From assembly GCA_027604705.1 (NCBI GenBank), contig JADHYV010000099.1, positions 1 to 55,691 on the forward strand: a stretch of DNA of 55,691 nucleotides, read 5' to 3'. Of the stretch, positions 9,682 through 21,946 are shown piece by piece. The stretch is from Allomyces arbusculus (lineage: Eukaryota; Blastocladiomycota; Blastocladiomycetes; Blastocladiales; Blastocladiaceae). The notes below the pieces were generated by a model. That model was not told the DNA's origin. It made no database searches and was given only the letters and a program-made list of their open reading frames with translations. A program made the position numbers and the translations under genes. The first letter of the stretch is position 1. Each line of letters starts with the position of its first letter.

Positions 9682-11996
9682 TCAATCCACCCGCCTCGGC
9701 CGACGCCGTGCGGCGGCCGACCGCTTGCCTGACGCGCGCACGACGTCCTCGTCTGCTTCGCTCGTGTCGACGCTGCCCTCGTACCCGGCATCCACGACGA
9801 GCCGGCGTCGTGTCGCGGCCGACATACCCGCCGACGCAAGCCGCGGCGGCACCGCGTCTTGCTCGTCGCCCGAACTGCTCGTGTCAAGCCCGGAGCTCGA
9901 AAACTCGTCGTCTGAATCAGCGTCGTTCGCGTCTTGGTTTACCTGGTGCGCAAACGCGTCCAGCGCGTCGTCCGTATCCGTATCGTCATGCAAATCGTGC
10001 GCCGCCGGCGGGTGCGCGTGCCGTGGGGACGTACGCGACGTCGGCGACCGTGGTGGGACCTGCGACCGAGACTTGCCCGGCGTATCCGGCTCGCTCTGGC
10101 CAGCGCCGGCGCCGCCTCCCTGCATGCTGTACCACCAGCCGAACAGGAACGGTGCAATCGTGAGCGCCGACGCAATCGACTTCCACAGGAACAGGTGCTC
10201 GTCGTTCTCGCTGGCGTCGCGCGCAGTCGCGCTCGGCTTGGTCGCGGCGGCCAGGGGCTCCTTGGCCGACTGGTTCGTATCGGCTCTGGCGGCAACCGCG
10301 CCCTTCTTCTGCTGCTGCTGCTGCGTTGCCTTGTCCCGCGCCAACTCCTCCTCGAACGCAACAATGTCCCGCACCGATTCGGCGAACCGGTTGAGCGTAT
10401 TCACGAGCGCGACCACCTCGAACCGCGACAGCAGCGGTTTCCCCGTCGGGCTCGACACTTTGCCCGCAATCATGTCGTCTGACAGCCCAAACACGACCTT
10501 CAACGCCGTGCCGATCCCCGTCACCTGCGTCTTCCCCCACAGCCGGCACTTCTGGCAACTCACGCAATCCATGATGCGCGAGACGTTGCGGAACCGCGTG
10601 CGCACTTCGTCCATGAGCGCCGTCCGATGCGGACCCTGAAAAAGCCGGGACGCATCGAGCGCGTACCGCGGCGCCAAGTCGCCGGCGAGGTGCGCGAGCG
10701 CGGTCTGCACGGCCGCGTCGTCCTTGGGCTTGCCCGTGCAAATGTCGAGCTGGTTCGCCAAGTAGGGTTCGAGCTTGGCCATGGCGCGTAAGAGGAGGGA
10801 GTAGACGACGTAGACGTTGTGCACGCGGTCTGGGAAATTGCCCACGCGGTACTGGTAGCACTGTGGGTGCCTTTGCCATTGGCCGGTCGTCTTGTTCAGG
10901 TACTCGGCGCAAATGTGCACGGAAATGGACGCGTGCAGGCCTACGTGTGAGGGTCGAGGGAGAGAGTCAGGTGGGCGCGTGCGTGGAGGAGAATCGCGCT
11001 GGGCCAGCCGCACGTACCGGAAATAATCTGGTGGAACACCTGCTTCTCCTCGCACAGGTCGTCGGGCGCATCGAGCGCTGACCCGGGCGCGCCGTGATGA
11101 CCACCGGCCACGGGCGACGTGAAGCAGTTTTCCTGGTAGATGGCCTTCCACACGTTGTTAGCCGGTGCGCCCGAATAGCCCGTGAACCGTTCCGGGTTCT
11201 CTTGCAGGTCAACGTATTCGCCGTCTACGATTACTCTTCCAGTCAGTACCAAAGTCATGAGAGCGAGAGAAAGCGAAAACCACGCACTCGCGCTCGTCTC
11301 GTCCTCGAGAACGCAAAAATCCTTGGCAAACTGGCACTGCGAAAAGAAGTTGAGTCCACCAGGCGCGGCCGGTCCACTACCACCCAGTGCACCACGGCCG
11401 GATGGCGCCGATCCGCCAAGTGCCGCGGGCATGGGCTTGATGTCGCCAAGATTCACGTCCTGGTACATGAAGGGCGCCTCGGTGCGCACTTTGCCCTATC
11501 GTCGGCGCCATTCATCGGTCAGCAAACGCACTCTTCTCTCGGTCAACGTAGTTTGCGAAATGTTACCTCGTCCATGACCTGCACGACGCAGTCCTGGTTC
11601 ATGCACTTGAAGTTCTCCTTCCAGAACGGGCACGGCTTGTGCAAGTCGACCTTCACGTAGCGGAAGAACGGCGACTTGACGAGCTGGTTCACGAGCGGGT
11701 AGATCTCGGCGTTGACGGCGTTGCCGAGCGCGTGGTCGGCGGGGGAGGGCGGCGAGCGGCGCGCCGCGACGCGAACCGACGGGTCGGCGGTGGCGGTGGA
11801 GATCTACGCGGCGGGACGGATGCGCATGATCAGCGCTCGTGCGCGGAAAAATCGCATGGTATCGGTATCCATCGCGCGCAATGGCCGTGCGTACTTGGAC
11901 CAGTGTCGCGAGAATTGCAAGGGCGGCCACGGGCGCCCAGGCAGACCACCAGGCCGCGGAACGGCGCGCGCGCTTCGGTCTGGCTCTTGCGGTCAT
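9682..11996 (-). CDS. ERO1: Endoplasmic reticulum oxidoreductin ERO1
   Basis: FAD-dependent thiol oxidase that re-oxidises protein disulfide isomerase in the ER lumen using O2. Exons 11996-11895, 11803-11567, 11495-11288, 11224-11018 and 10940-9682 join in phase to 670 residues (introns 91, 71, 63 and 77 nt). Residues 15-34 form a hydrophobic signal or anchor. Conserved blocks are FFRYVKVDL, PCPFW, the shuttle pair CMNQDC (C101/C106), EYVDLQENPERFTGY, VWKAIYQENCF, the FAD-site region HASISVHI, and the active site CVSCQKC (C377, C380, C383) followed by RLWGK and TGIGTALKVVF. Unlike most family members there is a hydrophobic segment (about 505-525) and a roughly 140-residue acidic Ser/Asp-rich C-tail. 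The N-terminal Cys-rich segment that usually precedes the first helix is not visible. Confidence 0.95.
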
Positions 11997-12597
11997 GACG
12001 ATGAAGGGTACTGGGGCGTTCACGGCGGTAGACAGGTGGGTTTGCTGACAAGGTGCGGTGCAGCTAGTGTGCGGCCGAAAATGGATGCTGGAGCGCCTGG
12101 GGCGGGTACTTGTTGGTCGCACGCGTGTTGGTCGCGTGCTAGAGGCTACGTTCGTGGTGTTGTACGCGGTGTTGGTGCAGTTGTTGATGGGGAGGAGGAG
12201 CACGTAGCGGAAGCTAGCAGCTGCGGGCAGCTGCTGGTGAAGGTCAAGAGGAAATCGAGTGATCAGAGCAAGCGGCGCTGCTTACTGCCGCTGCCAGCGT
12301 GGCGACCAGGGACGATCACGTCTACACCTCACGCAAGCCACGTGCAAACAACTGCGCGTCCCACACGTAGGCGCGAGACGTTCGGTGATCAGAGAATCAA
12401 GCTGCGACTGCTACGCTGCAACGCGGACGGCCGCGTTCACAACGGGCCTCCTCTCTCCCCAGACATCCCTGCCGACCCGCGCTCAACCTGCGGCCGCCGT
12501 CATTCTCTGCACCGCCCGCTCCTCTCACGACGCACGCATTGTGGCTGAGGTCGCCGTTCTCGTCGATTCTCCTGAACCAGCAACCCCGAATTTGACC
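11997..12597. other. Divergent promoter between ERO1 and the one-TM gene
   Basis: About 600 nt between two divergent starts. No coding potential is recognised and no unfolded-protein-response element is clear to me. The translations running through it are Arg/Thr-rich shadows. Confidence 0.5.
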
Positions 12598-13362
12598 ATG
12601 CACGACTTGCCGCCAGCGCCTGCGCCACGACCAGCCTCGACCACCCCACCGCCGTCTATCTTCACCACCAATACCATGCTTGTACCGCAATCGGCTCCAT
12701 TTCCCACGAGAGGGCCGTCGATCTCCACGCTCGTCGTGCCCGACCCAGAGGCACCGCCGCCGCGCCGTGTTGCCGTCGATACGTCCAGGCCATCAACGGC
12801 CGATGCGAAAGCCGACATTGCTCCGCTGCACGCACCGCTGCAATCGAAACGCTCGCGCCGCGCACGCCATCGCAGGCCATGGTACCGCGAGTGCTGCCGC
12901 ATGCACTTGCTCGCGGCCCTGCTCGCCATCGCTGTCGGTGCAGTCGTGCTCGTGTTCTTTGTTGTTGCAGCGATCCGTGCCAAGGGCGAGCCGGTCGATG
13001 GAACACCACCGCCGCTATCACAATGGGCCAAGTGGGCCGGCTTACGAGACGAACCGGGTCTCGACGACCGTCGAGAGCGAGGTTGGTGATTGCTTCCCTC
13101 TACACTTCATCGGGTTCTGTGTGACCTGACCACTTGTGACCCGATCCCCAACGTAGCTGACCTCAACGCAGTGCATTTGTTCCACCGACCCATTCACGAA
13201 GCGCCGTCGCTCGCGGATACCGGCACGACCACTATTCTGCCAGACCCCATGGGTTCTACCGATTCGATTTGGGCAAGTATCCGGGTCCCTGCTGGATCAT
13301 GGCATGATTGCCGACTTCGCGTTCATTTGCGGCGCTTACTTCCGAGCACCTCTCACGCCTAG
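12598..13362 (+). CDS. Single-pass membrane protein with Pro-rich N-tail, unknown
   Basis: ATG at 12598 begins a frame with a Pro/Thr-rich, probably cytosolic stretch (1-80), a basic cluster (KRSRRARHRR) and one strong membrane helix (about 102-126, rich in Leu/Val/Ala). The basic residues before the helix suggest type II orientation. Read-through ends at 13089. A 75-nt intron (13082-13156, GTTGGT...CGTAG, with CTGACC-like branch sequence) would join 12598-13081 to 13157-13362 in phase, giving 229 residues. The downstream exon is less convincing, because another frame (encoding MIADFAFICGAYFRAP) also looks coding after about 13290. The membrane-helix part is solid and the C-terminus is uncertain. 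No family recognised. Confidence 0.5.
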
Positions 13363-13656
13363 AGCCTACAACGCGGAACCCGCGGGCGCGGTTTCACGGA
13401 CGATGCCGATTCACCACCGATCGTTGAACTGACTGGTCGGGCAAGGCAAGCGGCCACGCGGTTTGACGGTGGTACCGGCCCGCGCCGCGCTTGAGGCCCT
13501 GAATGTACTTGTAAATACCCAGACCTGTTTGCGAACGAGCGGGGTGGAGACTAGGCAATACATTACATTGCGATGCGCCTTTTGCTCCGAACACTTCTCC
13601 AAAACGAAGACTATGAAAGACAACACACGATTAGAACGCTACATGCCGCACTCGGC

Positions 13657-16600
13657 TTACTCCCACGCTTCCCAATCGCGCAACTCGAGCCGCTGCAAAC
13701 CGACCCCGGCCACGACCAGCTGGCGCCTACAGCACGAAACCGACTTTTGTGAGTCTCTCCACCTAGTACCAAGTCCCGCGCGCGCTGCGCAAACCTGATA
13801 ACGTACCCGTGAACGGCCATACACGACACGTCGGCCACATCCACATGGCACGCATTGGCCATCTCCCATTTGTCATCGTCGCGGGCGCGCCAGAGATTGA
13901 CGCGATGGTCAGTCGACGTCGTCACAAACGCAGTCGCCGACTCGAGCCAGTGTACGGCCGTAACCGTGCCGCTGTGCGCGCAAGGCGTGTGCCACACGGT
14001 CTGCGGCGGCGAGGGTGCAGGTTCTCGGAACAGGGTGATTCGGGTCACAGCAACGCCCCCGTCGTCACCGCCCGTTAGAGCGAGCGCCATGGATCCTACG
14101 GGAGGTCAGAAAGATGAGTTCGCGATTGTGAACAACGATGGGGCGTGTGAAACCGTGCTGCACCTTTTTGCCCGACCATCACCGCCAGCGAATTGATCCC
14201 CGACTGGTGGACTTGAATCTCCGCGCCCGAGTCGAGGTGTACGACGCGAGCTTGCAGCTGCGCGCGGCGGAGCGAGCCCGGTGCTTGCGCACCGAACCAA
14301 GCGAGGTACTTGGCAATGACGTCGTCCACGCGCCACGAGTAGAGCCGGCCGTTGGTTGCGCCCGCCACGACGTGAAGGATCCCTACGACGGCGTGAAGAC
14401 TTGGGTCAGAATCACGTCAAACCCATACGACATTCATCAACCACGTACCATCCGCCCCCTGCACCGCGGCCACCGCCAACACACACCGCCCAACCTCCCC
14501 CTCCGCGACCAAATAGAACCTTGCGCATTGCGGCTCGTAAACGACCACCCGCACCACCCCATCACTGCCCGCGAGCACCAGCACCACCACATCCCCCACC
14601 TCGACCGTAGCCACATCCATGATCCGCACCTCGAGCACCGCCGACATGGGTGGACATTTGGCTACCTCCACCAGTCCGCCACCGTCAATCCGCCACGCGA
14701 CCAGTTCTTCGCCGCCACCTGCCGAGAACACGTACCCCGCCGCACGCGCCAAACACTTGACGACCGACCGGTGCTTGTGCATCCTCGTCACAAGACGGTA
14801 CTCGGGAAGCACGACCACGGCCATGGTCGTGTCCTCGGATCCGGTCAGCAGTCGGTCGGGGGAGAGGTACACGAGACTGCGGATTTCGCGGCCGTGTAAG
14901 CTGTCGGCGAGGGTCACGCTCACGCGCGGTGATGTCGCCGCAGTGGCGTCGGCGGTGGCGGTGCTGGAGCGATAAACAAAGAGTGCCTCGCGGCGAATGA
15001 ACGCAAAAGTGCACTGTGCCGCAGCCGGGTCGGCGGCGGTCAAGTCCCAGAACCGGTGGGCGCCGCCGCATGCGACGGAGAGGAGACGTGCTTGTTGTGC
15101 GTGGTGACGCAGGATCATGCGCTGGTGGTGGAATTCGACGACGAGCAGTTGGCCGTTGACGAGGATGAGCTACGGGGTGCAATAACGGTGAGTTTCGTCG
15201 TGGATCAAGAAATACTGGGCAAAGGCCGTACCCGCTCGAGCCATCCGCGCGTCAGCCGCTCCTGGTGCGTGCGTGCGAGCGTATAGGACCGCCCACCGAA
15301 CACGCCCGTGACGCGCGCGCGCTCGGCCAGGAACCGCTTCTTGAGCGTCTCGCGCTGATGGTCGACGTGCTTGGGGACCTTGGGCCCGCCAATCACGCGT
15401 TGCTGCAGCTGAAGGTACTGCTGCTCGTGGGTTGCGATCAATTCGCGGTCGCCGTTGTCGTTTTCTTGGTCCCGCGAAAACGCAGCGACCGGCGCCGTTT
15501 GGTCGGCAACATCGAGTATCCAGAACGCAAGACACCCGTCACGACCCGTGGTTGCGAGCCGAATACTGGTAGAGTCCGAAGGCAAGACAACAATCGACGT
15601 GCCATTCAGTTTCCCGTGCGCCTTGGGGAACGCGACAATCGGGTCGACCCGCACCGTCGCATCAGCCGGGAACGGGTATACGAGCAAAGAACCCATCCGC
15701 GTCGAAACAAACACCAACTCGGCATGCACGGCAATGGCCTGCACCTGGTCCTTGCCGTCAAACGCAAACGACCCGAGCACCGTCCATGCGGTCCCGTCCA
15801 TGCGGCTCACGTAGAAAGCGGCACTTTGGTCCCAGGTAAAGATGTGGTCACCGAGAACGCGAACGCCCATAATTTTGGTCGTGTGCACGGCGTGCTCGAC
15901 GGGCGCGTGCGCGATGGTCGGTGACAGGGCAAGGATTTGGCCGGTCAAGTTGCCGGCGAGCAAGAGACCGGTGGAGGTTGTGGCGAGCGTCGCGTAGGAC
16001 GTGAGTCGCGTGTCGTGCGCGAGGTGCGTCCACGACGACGTGGATGGGTCGAGGGCGTAGAAGTGGCCGAGCTTGGTCGAGACGAGCAGGTTCGTCGAGG
16101 TCGTCACGACGTTGCGGATCGTGTCGGAGGCGTCGGGCAGGGTGATTTTCAGGAGCTGATCCTCGTACTCTACAGAGGTCAAGCGCGTGAGGTGAGGAAT
16201 TTACGTGTAACTGCAACTCATGTCCGCGCAAAACGACCCTTACCAATTCGTCGAGACGACAGCCGCGCAAGGTCCCAAACCCGAATCCCGCCGTCATTTC
16301 CACCCGTGACCTGGAACCGAGCAGCGTGAGCGGTATCCACATGTGGCGCTCATCTAACCTAACGAAGTCGTACCACAGTGCGCCGTTCCGGATCCACGGC
16401 AACGCACCACACATTCTTGCCGACATGCCCGTCCCAAACCGCGACGCACTCGTCGCCACTCTCGTCGCCGTCACCCGCACCCCACGTCCACACACGGCAC
16501 GTGCAATCTTCGCTCACGCTCACGACCATCTTGTCGAGCAAGACCGACATCCACACGCGCGCCGTGTGCCCAAAAAGGGCCCGCACTTGCGTGCCCGTCG

Positions 16601-17595
16601 CCGTATCCCAGATCCGGATCGAACGGTCATCAGAGACGGACGAGACGTGGCGACCGTCGGTGCTGAACGCGACGTGGAAAATGACGCCCTGCGTTCCGAA
16701 TCAAAAGTGAGTGGAGAAGAGTGGTACATGGGTGGAATAATGAACGGACCTCATGCCCAACTAGGGCCTTGTCGACCTGAACTGCACCGTCGGCATCTTG
16801 AGGTCCGTTCGGGCGCCACAGCAGGACCTGGTTGAAGACGGTGCCCGACGCAATAACAAGGGAATCGAGCGAGTCGCCGACGATGGTGGCCGAGTACCTG
16901 CGATCGAGGGGCGTATCAACATTGGCTGAACAGCGAACGGCGACACTGCCGAGAGCGAAACAGAACGCACAAGATGCAGCGTTCGCTGCATTGCAGCGTC
17001 GCGTCAGGCCGACGCGCATCAATCGAGGGATAAATCTCCACCCAATTGTGCGCTGTGACAAGCACGACGTGGCCGCTGGCGGGGAGGACGCGCAGCGCCT
17101 TGATCCAGTCACGGCACTTCCAGCGTGAAAGAACACGTGCCGTAATAACTAGGCTGCAATTCAGACGACAGCGGTCAACATCGATGTACAGACAACGCCG
17201 ACAAAGAAGTGCAAGCAGTCCTACTTTTCACCATGCCCCGTCGTCGTCACGCTCAACATCACGGCCTGCTTGGCGCCAAATACGGCCATGATCCCACTCG
17301 CACCACCCGCTTCGATCGGCACCGGAACGTCGATGCCATGGCAACGAGTGTGGTCAACCAATCTCGTCGCTGCCCCAACTTGGCGCCCAGTTGTGACCGA
17401 GTAGAAGTTGACGTCTACGCCCGTGGCCACGGCAACAACGTCCGAGTTGATAAAGTGCGCAAATACAGCGGGAGACTTGTGGTCCAGTTTCTGGCGGCAT
17501 CGTTTAAGCCGAATGACGGCGGATAGTCGTGAGCAGGCTGGAAGGTTGGGACTCGAGATCAAGCGGGATCATACAGCGAGTCGAAATCCTTGCAT
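13657..17595 (-). CDS. WDR6: WDR6/Trm734-type WD40 protein (tRNA 2'-O-methylation partner)
   Basis: Three-propeller WD40 protein that, in characterised relatives, partners the FTSJ1/Trm7 methyltransferase to modify position 34 of tRNAs. Eleven exons join in phase to 1078 residues, close to the human length: 17595-17575, 17490-17225, 17153-16971, 16897-16750, 16688-16374, 16310-16244, 16169-15232, 15169-14449, 14382-14164, 14095-13807 and 13726-13657. Family marks are DWIKALRVL followed by VTAHNWVEIYP, CILYSATIVGDSLDSLVIASG, GHTARVWMS, VSEDCTCRVW, GHVGKNVWCVAVD, TGGNDGGIRVWDL, QERLTRGWLE, CGGAHRFWDL, INSLAV with TGGDDGGVAV, and TSTDHRVNLWRA, ending in GVGLQRLELRDWEAWE. The first exon is only 7 codons (MQGFRLA). 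It is the least certain part and was picked because it restores phase and has an upstream-only ATG. All introns are 61-84 nt. Confidence 0.93.
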
Positions 17596-18527
17596 GTTGA
17601 GTGGTCGAGACGGTGTCCATGTGCACCGGCGAGCAATTGCGCTGAGTGCTGCCAAGCCGAAGAGGAGTGGCCTCGGTTGGCGGTTTATAATGTGAAGTGG
17701 AAAGAATGCAAAACGGCCAGACTGATCACAGAGGCGTTCCATTTCTTGGTCCACGTCATTCTTCAAACAAGCTCCAAAGTCACAGTTGAGGTGATCTTTG
17801 GTGCAATTATGGTCGGGGCACAAAGCCACCGGAACGGCGAGGCAGAGGCTCATAATCGATTCGGAGTCACATCATAATGTGAGGACCGTGGCGCAAGCGA
17901 CAGCGACACGCCAACAAATAACACACGAAGCGAGAGAAACGCGCGGCGACCCACAATTCGTGCTGCCTCACCAGGACGGGTCGGGCCTTCAGTAACTCGC
18001 GGACGAGAGTAAGGGCGTGGGGGAGATACGCCTCGAATGACGATCAGCTCACGGTCGGAACTGATGGACCGTGCTCTGATAGTTGGTCGAGGTGAAAGAG
18101 AGCAAAAAATGGAGACAAATGGATGGATGCTCGAGGATAGGGGGTGAGCTGCTCACAGGAAGCAGAGCCGTCCAGGACGAGGGTGTGAAGCATAGGCACC
18201 GGTTCCGTGCGCCAGCTTTCGATTTAACTTTGAATGCTCGATTTTTTTCAGATGGCTTTTGATTTCGACCATTCTCCCGGGCCTGCCCATCCTCAGCGTG
18301 TGGCGAGAACAGTTCCAAATCGATTTTGCGGGTATATTGTGTGGCGCGCCGACACTCGTCAAATCGTCCCCCTGCTGGCCTCGCTCTTTGCAGACCCAGC
18401 ACGAACCACATCCTACCTAGCGTTCCTATCTCTTACCAACAAAACTCAGTCCCACCCGATCCCAACCCTCTCCACCCAGTTCCATGCAGCGTATCGCGGC
18501 ATCCACCAGTCTTCCCCACCCGTTAAA
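17596..18527. other. Intergenic region upstream of WDR6
   Basis: 930 nt between the WDR6 start and the GPCR stop, both minus strand. It is less GC-rich than its surroundings, with no supported gene. The plus-strand frame 18234-19349 that starts here is the antisense shadow of the GPCR tail. Confidence 0.5.
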
Positions 18528-21500
18528 TCACCGCCCCGTCCTCTTCCCCCCAATCTGCGGCCGCATCCCTCCTCCACCCCCACCGCCTGCCCCCGTCCCC
18601 AACGCCGGCATCGCGCTCGCGGCGCGATGCATCACTCTCATGTCGCTGCCCCCCGGCTCCCCCTCCACAGTCGACTTGAGCCCGCCACTCCCCGTTCCAC
18701 CACTCGTCTTGCCGCCCGTGCTTCTCGACTTACTCGCCGTCGACCGCAAACACACGCTCCCCAACACCTTCACCCACGCATCATGCTCTTGCTGCGACCC
18801 CATCTGCACCATCCACGACCCGCCCTTCGCGCCGGTATGAAACAGTTCCACACACAGCGGCGCCGGCGCCGCCGGCGGATCCGGATCAAACTGAACACAC
18901 TTCAATTTGAGCACGATCCCAGAGGCATGCACCGCGTCCGGCACAATCACGAGCATCCCGTCGGCCGCGTACAAATGCACCGCGCGGCGTTCCCACGCGG
19001 GGAGGGCGTACCACGGGGCCGACGTGGATTTGACCGCGTACACGCCGTGCACGTGCGCGACGCGGCCCGAGTCGTGGTGCAGCGACACTTTCATCGCGTC
19101 GGCCGCACGGGTCGTCGACGTCGTGCCCACGCCACCGGCAGCGGCCGCGGCCGCCGCATGAAGCTCGCCGAGCTGCGTGGTCGAGACGGCGCGGCCCGTT
19201 GGTGGCGCGGGAGTGGCGTGCTGGTGCATGACGCCCGAGTGCAGGAGCGTCCATGCGATGCGGCCGACGAGCGCGTAAAACGTGAATGCGATCGCGTAGA
19301 GGAGCACGGCCGAGCGGAGGTAGTAGGTGCCGAGGCCCCATTCGGGTAACTGGATGAGCGAGAAGGGGATCGCGACGAGCGCGGCGAGAACAATGTTTTG
19401 CGTGGTGTACGCGATCCAGACGGTTTCGCGGAAGGCCGACATGACGTTGCGCGTCTATGCATGTCAAAAGGTAAGTCGAGGGAGGGTGGGTCGGCGGGAC
19501 GAATCGGGAGTGTTCATACCTTGTACCCGAAAAACGCGACGGCGAGCAGCAGCAGGCCGTTGTACCCGAGCGAGACGCCGAGCAAGATCGGGTACGCCGT
19601 GGCGCCCGCGGACGTCACGGCTTTGCACTCGTACATGATGTAGGACTTGTTCGCGCTCAACTGCGGGGCCAGCGGGAACACACCAACCCAGATAGCGAAA
19701 ATGAGGCATTGCGTAAGGACAGTGGCCGTGACGATGCGCATGAGGTTGGCGTTGTTGACGCCCTTGAGCGCGGCCTACAAACACGACGGCAGAACGCGTG
19801 AGCAGAAGCAGCAGCACCGATCAGGAGACAGTGGTGGTGGAGGTGCCGTACCAGCCTTTTGTTTGCGAAAATCGAATAAATCTATCGTACGCGCGGGTTC
19901 AAAGTCAGTTCCAATTCACTATCTTGGCCATGAACTCCAAGTTCACGCACCCGGTACGTCTTCACCCCCGCGCTAGCCATGACCAAATCAAACCCGACCG
20001 CCAAAACCCACCCGGACGCGTGACACCCCCATGCGCCCACGGGCACACCGATACCGAGGAACTCGCTCACGAGCATGACCACACACCCGGTCGCAATCGT
20101 GACCAAGAACGGCCAACTCAAATTTTTGACAGCGGCCAAGTGGCGCATCGTCGACAAGTAGACCATGGTCGCGAGAATCGCGGCGAGGAGCAATGCGCGC
20201 AAAGCGGCGAGGACAATCACGCCGGCGTCGCCGTAGTTGGGGTAGGCGATGGATTTCGGCGGACGGTCCGGCGGTGGGCTCGTCGAGCCGGAGTAGAAGT
20301 GTGGCGTGGCGACGGTCGTGACGGCGCCCGACGCGGCCACGGAGAAGGCGACGGTCGCAACGCCATTGTAGACGTTGTAGACGTCAAAGTCGCTACATCG
20401 ATACCATGTCAGGAACGCGAATAATGAATGACGCATCCCCACCCGAGACGCACCCAATCCGGTTCCCCGCGGCATCCAACACGACGCGGCCCGACGCGCC
20501 GTCGAACGTGGTGATAAAATCAGTCAAACTGGCATTCGACGTGTGCGCGAGAACCGCGCTCGGCGAGTACCGGTTGGCCACCTGGATCAGACCGTGCGCC
20601 ATGGCCAATGCGCAGTCGTAAAAAATTGTGCCGTAGGAAATGGAGGCCACGTCCGTGTTGCCGCCGTAGGTGGCCGCGTACCGTGCCTGGAGCGCGGCAA
20701 ACTCGTTGGTCGCGCTGGCTTGCCGCGGGAACAGGTAGAGCAGGCCTTGCACATTAGCCACGTCGGTCGCGTAGTTTGGGTTGCGGGGGTCGAGCGAGGA
20801 CAGGTAGAGCGACATGGATTCCGACCCGACCTGGTGGCAAGTTTCGGCGTTAATAGTGGAACGGATGGCACAGTTCAACATGTGCGGAACGAACCCAGGC
20901 GTATTGCGGGCCCAAGATGCCCAGTCGCCTCGCTTCGCGGAAAATGGTGACACCGTCGGCAGCAAACGCGGCAAAGACGACAACGTTGGAGGCACTCGCC
21001 TTGATGGCGGCAACGGCCGCGGTCACGTCGGTCGTGCCCGGGTTGAACGTGAGGCTCATCTCGACCGAGATGCCGAGTGCCGTCGCGCTCTGCTGGAAAT
21101 TGTACCCGACTACCGGGAGCGAACAGTCAGGGTTCGATGGTTGACACGATCGAAAAGGAAGAAGAGGGCCAACGCACTGCTCTGGCCATAGAAGTCGGTG
21201 CCAACGAGCAGGTTGACCGAGGTCCATCCCATGGCGCGGGCGAGGTAGGCCATGCGCAGGCCTTGCTGCGGGTCGTCCTGCGATCGAAAGAGCGAAACAG
21301 GTGAGCTCTCGAACAACACAGGGACCAAGCCAATTCCGTACAGGGATGGTTCGAAAGTAGCGCGGGAACTCGGCCTTGATCGACATTTCCGAACTGGTCG
21401 CTGACGCGCACTGCCAGAGCTGGTGCGGGTTGCCCGCGAGTGCGAGCGGAATTGAAATAAGCGACGAGTACTCGCCGAGAATGCCAACGGCATTGTCGCG

Positions 21501-21946
21501 GGAGACAGCCTGGACCATGGCGGTAATAGCGCCGGACCGCGACCGTTGCGAGTCGTAGGAGACGAATTGGAACGCGTAGTTGGCCGGGTCGAGGGCGTTC
21601 ATGGCCGGTATGGCGAGTTGCGTGACGTTGCGGATAGCGATCATGGACGGGCCGAGGCCTAGGGAGGGAATCGAGGTGCGGAAATAAATTGAGGGCCCGG
21701 AACGGGTGGACCTCCCGCGGAATGGAGCGTACTCGGGTCGGAGAGCGGCAAAATCATGGCAATGGTGAACGTGGTGACGGCGTGAACGGCGGCCGGTAGC
21801 ACGGCAATCCACGCGACGACGAACAAGAGGAATGCGAGGAAGGTGAAGTTTCTGCGGCATGGACAGAGACGTCGGCGCGCCGGCCTCCAGTCGTCGTGAC
21901 CGCGGATGCGGCTGCGGCAACCATGGCGTTCGGAGACTCGAGTCAT
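18528..21946 (-). CDS. Class C GPCR (GABA-B/mGlu-like) with C-terminal PH-like domain
   Basis: Cell-surface receptor with an extracellular ligand-binding domain of the periplasmic-binding type. Nine exons join in phase to 958 residues: 21946-21733, 21658-21342, 21277-21178, 21109-20895, 20830-20454, 20392-19951, 19881-19852, 19774-19520 and 19454-18528 (introns 61-77 nt). A hydrophobic leader (about 35-56) is followed by the ligand-binding lobe (AIPAMNALDPANYAFQFV, AVGILGEYSS, DDPQQGLRMAYLARAMGW, ISYGTIFYDCALAMAHGL, DAAGNRIGDFDVYNVYNG). Seven membrane helices lie at roughly 460-720, including VKTYRIYSIF after TM3. Residues about 780-885 (start VHGVYAVKST, end EHDAWVKVLGSV) alternate strand-like segments and end in a Trp-containing helix, as PH domains do. 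A Gly-rich tail ends the protein. The start is the first in-frame Met and leaves an unusually long basic pre-leader. Confidence 0.88.

Noticed and set aside
18234-19349. 371-aa plus-strand ORF
   Set aside because: Antisense shadow of the GPCR tail; composition is Arg/His-rich and it ignores the spliced minus-strand gene.
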